A stretch of 64,000 nt of DNA, from contig JACTAT010000029.1 of assembly GCA_014526335.1 (NCBI GenBank), positions 1,169,372-1,233,371 on the forward strand. Reading direction: 5' to 3'. Below are positions 54,616 through 64,000 of this stretch, piece by piece. Source of the stretch: Chrysaora quinquecirrha (lineage: Eukaryota; Cnidaria; Scyphozoa; Semaeostomeae; Pelagiidae). Each line of letters begins with the position of its first letter. Within the stretch, counting starts at the first letter, position 1. The position numbers and the translations under genes are program-made. The notes under the pieces are model-generated. The model was not told where the DNA came from, made no database searches, and saw only the letters and a program-made list of their open reading frames with translations.

Positions 54616-57396
54616 TTGAAGACCCTGATTCCTCCGTTGATTCAGTAGTAAATGAGCTGCGTCGAAAACTTTTCGAAATCTCGAAAGAAAATTTCGTTTC
54701 AAGGCAAATGTTTTCAAAAAGGAATAAAAATGTAAGATATAAACCCTCAGCCTGGTTCGATGACGAATGTAAAGATTTGAAGAAAAGCCTTAACAGTGCC
54801 CGCAAATGTTTTAAAGACGCTCTCAAAAAGAATGGTATTTCGGCAACCTCAAACGAAGCACGGAATGCATACTTTTCTTTGAGGCGAGAATATAAGAAAC
54901 TGCTTAGAGCTAAAAGGACTCATTTTCTTACAACTGAAAAAAACAAACTTTGGGAATTAAAAAATGCTGAGCCAGCCTCTTTCTGGAAGAAACTATCTTC
55001 AAAACCTAGATCTGTGTCTGAAAACTTTAGTAACAATGAATTAGCAACTTATTTTAGTAAACTTTTTTCTGAGAACACAGAAGCGTCGAGGGATGATTCA
55101 AATACTGAAACTATAAGTCTATTTGATGATGTTACACTTGCCTCAATTGAAAAATCACTCAACAGGCCTATTACTTTCTTTGAAGTTAAAAATATGCTAC
55201 ATAAACTAAAACATGGTAAATCTCCTGGGCTTGATATGATTTGTGCAGAACTTCTGAAGAACCTCAATGATAAATTTGTTGAAGTGTTTGTGGCTCTTTT
55301 CAATAAAATACTAAAGAGTGGTGAATTTCCTGAAGAATGGGCAATAGGGATCATAGTGCTTATTTTTAAGGGTGGGGACAAAAGCAAGTTAGATAATTAT
55401 AGAGGTATTACATTACTAAGCATCTTCAGTAAACTTTTCATCGGCGTCCTTCTCGAAAGATTAAATAAAATAGTTTGCGAAAAGAAAATCCTTAACGAAA
55501 ACCAAATAGCATTTAGAAAAACTATCAAACATCAGATCATATTTTTACTCTTCGTGCAATAATAGAAAATACCTTTCAGAATAAAAAAGGCGCTCTTTAC
55601 CTTTGTTTTGTTGATTTCCGAAAGGCATACGACTCAGTTGATCATAAGAAACTTCTAAATAGTCTAATGTATTATGGTTTGAAAGGACATTTCTTAACAA
55701 CAATATCCTCTCTATATTCTAAAGTAATGTCATGCGTAAAGGGTAAAGATAGCTTAACTGAAGTGTTTCGTTGCTCTCGTGGCGTAAGACAAGGCTGCCT
55801 TTTAAGTCCGTTACTCTTTGCTTTATTTTTGAATGATCTGCACAATAAATTGCGAGAGGAATCTGAAGGTGTCAATCTGGGAGACGAGTCAATACATTCA
55901 CTTCTTTACGCTGATGATCTTGTTTTGATAGCTAGAAATCCAAACGATCTTCAGGCACAACTAGATGTTCTTGAAAGATTTACGAAATCCATAAATATGG
56001 AAGTGAATATGGGAAAAACTAAAATTATGGTTCTTAGAAATAAAAAACGCAAATCTCGGGCTAAACCAGAAAATTTGCCAGTTTGGTATCTTGGGGGCAA
56101 GGAAGTTGAAGAGTGTGAATCGTACAAATATCTGGGTGTTACCATACAGTCAAACGGTTCTTTTTCAGAACATGTAGAAAAGGTTAAAGAAAAGGCTCAA
56201 AAATGTTATTTCTCTCTGCTTAACAAAAATAGTGATTGGGGCGGGTTTCAACCTAGACTCTTTCTGTTTCTTTTTGATCACACCATAATGCCGATTCTAA
56301 ACTATGCTTCTGAGGTATGGGGAATTAGTGAACAACCCCAACTCGAACGGCTGCACCTCAAAGCTTGCAAATATGCCCTGGGTGTGAAATCCACGACTAG
56401 TACTGACGCCGTATATCCAGAATTAGGAAGATTATCTGTATTATCTTATCATCATGTAAATATTTTGAAATTCTTTAATCGTTTAATAAATTTAAATTGT
56501 AATCGTTATGCTAATAAAGCCTTAAATATGTTAATTAATGATGCTGACGCAGGCTGTAGTAATTGGGTGTCTGCAGTAAGGTCTTTACAAGAGTTATACC
56601 ATGTTACAGAATTTGATAGCAAATACGAAATCAAAGACAAAGTACGTAGGCATTGTGAATATGTTGCTATGGAAAACCTGAGACAACACTTAGTTCTGGA
56701 CAAAAAATGAAATGCTTTGCAACTTTCAAAAACATTTTAAGCCTGAAGCATACCTTGATATAATCGATGATTTTACCACGAGGAGTTCTTTTGCAAAACT
56801 TCGCCTCAGTGCACATAACCTGCAGATTGAGGTTGGAAGATTTGCGAACCCCAAAATTCCTAGGAGCGAAAGATACTGTTTATACTGCAAATCACAAGGG
56901 TCAAATGAAGTTGAAGATGAAATTCATTTTGCCCTTACTTGTCCTCTATATTGTGATGAAAGAAAAGGTATGCTAGATGCAATCAGCAACAAATTCCCAT
57001 CCACCAGTCTTTTAAGCTATGATAATCTATATATATGGCTAATGAGTCAAGAGGACAACTTTTGCATTAACATGTTAGCAAAATTTATCCGCAATGCTTT
57101 TTCTAAAAGAGAAAAGAACCTGCACCAGCTCTTATTGAGATAAAACATGAAGTTCAACGTTATTCCCCTTCGAGTATATTAGTTTCTTTTTAAAGAGAAC
57201 TACAGACTATGAATTATAATTGTATTGAGTTTGTTGAAATAATTTGGTTAGTATTTTGTTGTTAAAATTGAACTGGACTGAACTATTTAGAAACAATTTA
57301 AATATTGAAATTTCTTATAATTTAAATGTATATGTATGTAGGTTAAGGGCCATCTCGGCCTATATGCCTGTGATTAAAAAAAAAAAAAAAAAAAAA
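54616..57396 (+). mobile_element. 5'-truncated LINE inserted in the satellite
   Basis: Starts at ttgaagaccctg after gccttagtata and ends with 21 A (57376-57396). The satellite unit resumes with tagccttgcc, leaving only a possible TA duplication. It lacks the 5' part (most of the apurinic endonuclease) and retains reverse transcriptase and the C-terminal Cys motif. Poly(A) tail and 5' truncation indicate target-primed reverse transcription. Confidence 0.92.
54618..57143 (+). pseudogene. LINE ORF2-like reverse transcriptase, broken by two A-run indels
   Basis: Reading order: linker after the endonuclease (PSAWFDDECKDLKKSL..), RT motifs (HGKSPGLDMICAELLKN, FPEEWAIGIIVLIFKGG, NYRGITLLSIFSKLF, then FVDFRKAYDSVDH, RGVRQGCLLSPLLFALFLND, YADDLVLIA at 55907, KTKIMVL), YKYLGVTI, and a C-terminal CLYC...HFALTC CCHC-like motif. 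The frame changes near 55518 (one A short in agaaaaact) and near 56702 (one A extra in the run of six). Between 55562 and 55667 the open frame continues with no stop in the shifted frame. The clade cannot be set by eye (L1/Tx1 or CR1-like). About 840 codons. Confidence 0.9.
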
Positions 57397-60300
57397 TAGC
57401 CTTGCCTTTTTGGCCAAAAACAGGTTTTCTTAGAGGGCTTTTTTTCTTTAATATTATGTCCACATATGCTTTATTATAGCCTCAAAAAGCCTAAAAATGG
57501 TCTATTTATGCCTTAAAGTGGCCATTTGCGCGTTTAAGAGCATTTCGGAAACCCTCGATTTTTCGGCCATTTTTGGCCATTTGGCCACAGTATAGCCTTT
57601 CCTTTGTGCCTAAAAGTAGGCAATTTTGAGTGTTTTTTCTTCCGTTTAAGGGCCTCAGATGCTTTATTAAGACCTGTAGAAGCCACAAAATGGTTTAGTT
57701 ATGCCTTAAAGGTGCTATTTGTTGGATTATAAGCATTTGGGAAACCCTCAATTTTGGGCAATTTTAGGCTATTTTGCCTTATTATAGCCTTGTCTTTTTG
57801 CCCAAAAATGGGTGTTGTTATAGGGCTTTTTTCTTTAATATTATTGCCTCAGATGCTTTATTATAGCCTCTAGAATCCAAAAAATGGTCTATTTATGGCT
57901 TAAAGGTGTTCTTTCTCGAATTATGATCATTTGGGAAACCCTCAATTTTGGGCAATTTTCGGCCATTTTGCCTTAGTATAGCCTTGCCTTTTTGCCCAAA
58001 AATAGGTGTTTTTATAGGGCTTTTTTTTAATGTTATGGCCTCAGATGCTTTATTATAACCTCTAGAATCCAGCAAATGGTCTATTTATGCCTTAAAGGTG
58101 TTATTTGTCGCATTATGAGCATTTGGGAAACCCTCAATTTTGTGTAATTCTTGGCCATTTTGCCTTAGTATAGCCGTGGCTTTTGCTCAAAAATAGGTGT
58201 TGTTATAGGGCTTTTTTTCTTAAATATTAAGGCCTCATGCTGTATTATACCCTCTAGAAGCCAAAAAATGGTCTATTTATGCCTTAAATGTGTATTTGTG
58301 GGACAATGAGCTTTTGGGAAACCCTCGATTTTGGCCAGTTTTTGGCCATTTTGCCTGAATATGGGTTATTTTGAGGGTTTTTTCTTCAGTTTTATGGCCT
58401 CAGATGCTTTATTGTAGCCTCTAGAAGCCATAGAAATGGTCTATTTATGCCTAAAAGGTGTTATTTGTTGGATTATTAGCATTTGGGAAACCCTCGATTA
58501 TCGGCATTTTTTGGGCCATTTGCCCTAGTATATCCTTGCCTTTTTTCCCAAAAATAGGTGTTTATATAGGGCTTTTTTTCTTTAATATTATGTTCTCATA
58601 TGCTTTATTATTGCCTCAAGAAGCCAAAAAATGGTCTATTTATGCCTTAAAGGTGTTTATTGTCGGATTATGAGCATTTGGGAAACCCTCAATTTTGGAC
58701 AATTTTTCGCCATTTTGCCTTAGTACAGCCTTGCCTTTTTGCCCAAAAATAGGTGTTGTTGTAGGGCTTTTTCTCTTTAATGTTATGGCTTCATATGCTT
58801 TATTATAGCCTCTAAAAGCCATAAAATGTTTTATTTATGCCTTAAAGGTGTTATGTGTCGCATTATGAGCATTTGGGAAACCCTCAATTGTGGGCAACTT
58901 TTGGCCATTTTGCCTTTGTATAGCATTGCCTTTTTGCTCAAAAGTAGGCGTTTTATAGGGCTTTTATTCTTTAATATTATGGCCTCATATTCTTTATTAT
59001 AGCCTCAAGAAGCCAAAAAAATGGTCTACTTATGCTTTAAAAGTGTTATTTGTCGGATTATGAGCATTTGCGAAACCCTCAATTTTGGGCAATTTTAGGC
59101 TATTTTGCCTTTTTGGCCTAAAATAGGCTTTCTTATAGGGCTTTTTTCTTTAATATTATGTCCACATATGCTTTATTATAGCCTCAAAAAGCCTAAAAAT
59201 GGTCAATTTATGCCTTAAAGTGGCCATTTGTGCGTTTAAGAGCATTTCGGAAACCCTCGATTTTTCGGCCATTTTTGGCCATTTGGCCACAGTATAGCCT
59301 TTCCTTTTTGCCTAAATGTAGGCAATTTTGAGTGTTTTTTCTTCCGTTTAGGGCCTCAGATGCTTTATTAAGACCTTTAAAAGCCAAAAAATGGTTTAGT
59401 TATGCCTTAAAGGTGCCATTTGTTGGATTATAAGCATTTGGGAAACCCTCAATTTGGGGCAATTTTAGGCCATTTTGCCTTATTATAGCCTTGCCTTTTT
59501 GCCCGAAAATGGGTGTTGTTATTGGGCTTTTTTTCTTTAATATTATTGCCTCAGATGCTTTATTATAGCCTCTAGAATCCAAAAAATGGTCTATGTATGG
59601 CTTAAAGGTGTATTTGTGGGACAATGAGCTTTTGGGAAACCCTCAATTTTGGGCAGTTTTTCGCCATTTTGCCTTAGTATAGCCTTGACCTTTTGCCCAA
59701 AAATAGGTGCTTTTATAGGGTTTGTTTTCTTTAATAGTATGGCTTCAAATGCTTTATTATAGCCTCTAGAATCCAAAAAATGGTCTATTTATGGCTTAAA
59801 GGTCCTATTTGTTGGATTATGAGCATTTGGGAATCCCTCGATTTTGGGCAATTTTTGGCCATTTTGCCTTTATAGCCTTTCCCGTTTGCCTAAAAGTAGG
59901 CAATTTTGAGTGTTTTTTCTTCCGTTTAGGGCCTCAGAGGCTTTATTAAGACCTGTAGAAGCCAAAAAATGGTTTAGTTATGCCTTAAAGGTGTTATTTG
60001 TTGGATTATAAGCATTTGGGAAACCCTCCATTTGGGGCAATTTTAGGCCATTTTGCCCTATTATAGCCTTGCCTTTTTGCCCGAAAATGGGTGTTCTTAT
60101 TGGGCTTTTTTTCTTTAATATTATTGCCTCAGATGCTTTATTATAGCCTCTAGAATCCAAAAAATGGTCTATGTATGGCTTAAAGGTGTATTTGTGGGAC
60201 AATGAGCTTTTGGGAAACCCTCAATTTTGGGCAGTTTTTCGCCATTTTGCCTTAGTATAGCCTTGACCTTTTGCCCAAAAATAGGTGCTTTTATAGGGTT

Positions 60301-63300
60301 TGTTTTCTTTAATAGTATGGCTTCAAATGCTTTATTATAGCCTCAAGAAGCCAAAAAATGGTCTATTTATGCCTTAAAGGTGTTTATTGTCGGATTATGA
60401 GCATTTGGGAAACCCTCAATATTGGGCAATTTTTGGCCATTTTGCCTTAGTATGGCCTTGCATTTTTGCCCAAAAATAGGTGCTTTTATAGGGCTTGTTT
60501 TCTTTAATAGTATGGCTTCATATGCTCTATTATAGCCTCAAGAAGCCAAAAAATGGTCTATTTATGCCTTAAAGGTGTTATTTGTCGGATTATTAGCATT
60601 TGGGAAACCCTCGATTATCGGCAAATTTTGGCCCATTTGCCCTAGTACATCCTTGCCTTTTTTCCCAAAAATAGGTGTTTATATAGGGCTATTTTTCATT
60701 AATATTATGGTCTCGTATGGTTTATTATAGCCTCTAGAAGATAAAAAATGGTCTGTTTATGCCTTAAAGGTGTTATTTGTTGGATTATGAGCATTTTGGA
60801 AACCCTCGATTATCGGCAATTTTTGGCCCATTTGCCCTAGTAAATCCTTGCCTTTTTCCCCAAAAATAGGTGTTTATATAGGGCTTTTTTTCTTTAATAT
60901 TATGGTCTCGTATGCTTTATTAAGGCCTCAAGAAGGCAAAAAATGGTTTATGTATGCCTTAAAGGTGTTATTTGTCGGATTATGAGCATTTGGGAAACCC
61001 TCGATATTGGGCAATTTTTGGCCATTTTGCCTTAGTATAGCTATGCCTTTTCGCTCAAAAGTAGGCGTTTTTATAGGGCTTTTTTTCTTTAATATTATGG
61101 CCTCATATTCTTTATTATAGCCTCAAGAAGCCCAAGAAATGGTCTATTTATGCCTTTAAGGTGTTATTTGTCGCATTATGAGCATTTGGGAAACCCTCAA
61201 TTGTGGGCAACTTTGGCCATTTTTCCTAAGTATAGCCTTGCTTTTTTGCCCAAAAATAGGCGTTGTTATAGGGCTTTGTTTCTTTAATATTATGGCCTCA
61301 TATGCTATATTATAGCCTCAAGAAGCCCAAGAAATGGTCTATTTATGCCTTTAAGGTGTTATTTGTCGCATTATGAGCATTTGGGAAACCCTCAATTGTG
61401 GGCAACTTTGGCCATTTTGCCTAAGCATAGCCTTGCCTTTTTGCTAAAAAGTAGGCGTTTTATAGGGCTTTTATTCTTTAATATTATGGCCTCATATTCT
61501 TTATTATAGCCTCAAGAAGCCCAAGAAATGGTCTATTCATCCCTTAAAGGTGTTATTTGTCGGATTATGAGCATTTGGGGAAACCTCGATATTGGGCAAT
61601 TTTTGGCCATTTTTCCTTAGTATAGCCTTGCCTTTTTGCGCAAAAATAGGTGTTTTTATGAACTTTTTTTCTTTAATGTTATGGCCTCAGATGCTTTATT
61701 ATAGCCTCTAGAATCTAAAAAATGGTCCGTTTATGCCTTAAAGGTGATATTTGTCGAATTATGAGCATTTGGGAAACCCTCGATTTTGGACAATTATTGG
61801 CCATCTTGCCTTAGCATAGCCTTGCCTTTTTGTCCAAAAATAGGTGTTGTTATAGGGCTTTTTTTCTTTAATATCAATGCCTCAGATGCTTTATTATAGC
61901 CTCTAGAATCCAAAAAATGGTCTATGTATGGCTTAAAGGTGTTATTTGTCGGATTATGAGCATTTGGGAAACCCTCAATATTGGGCAATTTTTGGCTATT
62001 TTGCCTTAGTATAGCCTTGCATTTTTTCCAAAAATAGGTGTTTTTATAGGGCTTTTTTCTTTAATATTATGGCCTCATATGCTTTAGTATAGCCTCTAGA
62101 AGCCAAGAAATGGTCTATTTATGCCTTAAAGGTGTTATTTCATGGATTATGAGCATTTTGGAAACCCTCAATTTTGGGCAATTTTTGGTCATTTTGCCTT
62201 AGTATAGCGCTGCCTTTTTGCTCAAAGGTAGGCGTTTTTATAGGGCTTTTTTTCTTTAATATTATGACCTCATATGCTTTATTTTAGCCTCAAGAAGCCA
62301 ACAAATGGTCCATTTATGCCCTAAAGGTGTTATTTGTCGCATTATGAGCATTTTGGAAACCCTCAATTTTGTGTAATTTTTGGCCATTTTGCCTTAGTAT
62401 AGCCTTGCCTTTTTACCCAAAAGTAGGTGTTGTTATAGGGTTTTTTTTCTTTAATATTATGACCTTAGATGCTTTATTATAGCCTCTAGAATCCAAAAAA
62501 TGGTCCATTTATGCCCTAAAGGTGTTATTTGTTGGATTATGAGCATTTTGGAAACCCTCAATTTTGTGTAATTCTTCCCCATTTCGCCTTAGAATAGCCT
62601 TGGCTTTTGCTCAAAAATAGGTGTTGTTATAGGGCTTTTTTTCTTTAATCTTATGGCCTCATATGCTATATTATACCCTCTAAAAGCCAAAAAATGGTCT
62701 ATTTATGCCTTAAAGTGGCCATTTGTGCGTTTAAGAGCATTTCGGAAACCCTCGATTTTTCGGCCATTTTTGGCCATTTGGCCACAGTATAGCCTTTCCT
62801 TTGTGCCTAAAAGTAGGCAATTTTGAGTGTTTTTTCTTCCGTTTAAGGGCCTCAGATGCTTTATTAAGACCTGTAGAAGCCACAAAATGGTTTAGTTATG
62901 CCTTAAAGGTGCTATTTGTTGGATTATAAGCATTTGGGAAACCCTCAATTTTGGGCAATTTTAGGCTATTTTGCCTTATTATAGCCTTGTCTTTTTGCCC
63001 AAAATGGGTGTTGTTATAGGGCTTTTTTTCTTTAATGTTATGGCCTCAGATGCTTTATTATAGCCTCTAGAATCCAAAAAATGGTCTATGTATGGCTTAA
63101 AGGTGTTATTTGTCGGATTATGAGCATTTGGGAAACCCTCAATATTGGGCAATTTTTGGCTATTTTGCCTTAGTATAGCCTTGCAGTTTTTCCAAAAATA
63201 GGTGTTTTTATAGGGCTTTTTTCTTTAATATTATGGCCTCATATGCTTTAGTATAGCCTCTAGAAGCCAAGAAATGGTCTATTTATGCCTTAAAGGTGTT

Positions 63301-64000
63301 ATTTCATGGATTATGAGCATTTTGGAAACCCTCAATTTTGGGCAATTTTTGATCATTTTGCCTTAGTATAGCGCTGCCTTTTTGCTCAAAGGTAGGCGTT
63401 TTTATAGGGCTTTTTTTCTTTAATATTATGGCCTCATATGCTTTAGTATAGCCTCTAGAAGCCAAGAAATGGTCCATTTATGCCCTAAAGGTGTTATTTG
63501 TTGGATTATGAGCATTTTGGAAACCCTCAATTTTGTGTAATTTTTGGCCATTTTGCCTTAGTATAGCCTTGCCTTTTTACCCAAAAGTAGGTGTTGTTAT
63601 AGGGTTTTTTTTCTTTAATATTATGACCTTAGATGCTTTATTATAGCCTCTAGAATCCAAAAAATGGTCTATTTATGCCTTAAATGTGTATTTGTGGAAC
63701 AATGAGCTTTTTGGAAACCCTCGATTTTGGGCAATTTTTGGCCATTTTGCATGAATATGGGTGATTTTGAGGGTTTTTTCTTCAGTTTTATGGCCTCAGA
63801 TGCTTTATTGTAACCTCTAGAAGCCAAAAATGGTCTATTTATGCCTTAAAGATGGTTTTTGTTTGATAATGAGAATTTGGGAGACCCTCGATTTTCGGCA
63901 ATTTTTGGCCCATTTGCACTAGTAAATCCTTGCCTTTATTCCCAAGAATTGGTGTTTATATAGGGCTTTTTTTCTTTAATATTATGGTCTCATATGCTTT
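57397..64000. repeat. ~192-bp satellite array with higher-order repeats, right segment (continues beyond window)
   Basis: About 34 units of 190-194 bp. gaaaccctc occurs at 57548, 57741, 57935, 58127 and 58317, and so on to the window edge. Higher-order structure: 57490-57870 is nearly identical to 62690-63070 (offset 5,197 bp, ~27 units); 59400-59624 to 59978-60202 (578 bp, 3 units); 61975-62230 to 63140-63390 (about 1,160 bp, 6 units). A gccattt/cggaaaccctcgatttttcgg variant marks a subfamily. Repeated ORFs (60-74 codons) are artefacts. Could be pericentromeric or a heterochromatic block. Confidence 0.95.

Noticed and set aside
57506..62885. Recurring 60-74-codon minus-strand ORFs (SRGYNKASEAI.., PIFGQKGKA..)
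   Set aside because: Same frame through successive satellite units; they differ by unit variation and lack start, splice or codon-use signs of a gene.
1..64000. tRNA, rRNA, CRISPR, bacterial operons, viral genes
   Set aside because: Looked for conserved A/B boxes, rRNA stretches, spaced direct repeats and tightly packed ORFs; none seen.

Overview
The window reads as nuclear DNA of an animal, most likely a marine invertebrate. It is AT-rich, with small GT-AG-bounded exons separated by long introns, AATAAA-type poly(A) signals, many miniature DNA transposons, LINE fragments, simple repeats and a satellite array. The gene families (a single-discoidin secreted protein, an NMDA-like glutamate receptor, a nephrocystin-3-like NACHT/TPR protein) fit a cnidarian or another early-branching or deuterostome invertebrate. 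I cannot name the species. No prokaryotic features, tRNA, rRNA or CRISPR array were seen.

Layout. 1-2.6 kb: a PIF/Harbinger transposase relic abutting a 416-bp foldback element. 2.67-6.70 kb (minus): a four-exon gene for a secreted protein with one F5/8C (discoidin) domain. Its first intron carries a perfect 203-bp inverted repeat with promoter-like motifs. 9.72-17.44 kb (minus): a five-exon ionotropic glutamate receptor whose phases all agree except for one missing base in an A-run just before the last membrane segment. 17.44-19.49 kb: the intergenic region shared by two divergent genes. 19.49-49.12 kb (plus): a 24-exon nephrocystin-3-like gene (N-myristoylation signal, DUF4062, NACHT ATPase, TPR) of about 1,166 codons, with one in-frame TAG at the exon 18/19 junction. 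Its introns hold a 2.7-kb foldback element built of 159-bp subrepeats, a second foldback family, a hAT-like element with a nested LINE fragment, a pogo-like MITE and a 1.1-kb AAAGT microsatellite. 49.1-52.8 kb: MITE, diverged satellite-like units in reverse orientation and a LINE fragment. 52.8-64 kb: a 61-bp tandem array, then a ~192-bp satellite running off the window edge and interrupted by a 5'-truncated LINE with a poly(A) tail.

The three host genes show no evident shared pathway. The secreted discoidin protein and the receptor are cell-surface or extracellular proteins, while the nephrocystin-3-like protein is probably a membrane-anchored cytoplasmic or ciliary scaffold ATPase. The exon models were built by hand from the translated sequence, splice dinucleotides and phase matching. 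None has transcript support here. Several coding breaks fall at homopolymer A-runs, so assembly error must be considered before calling pseudogenes.
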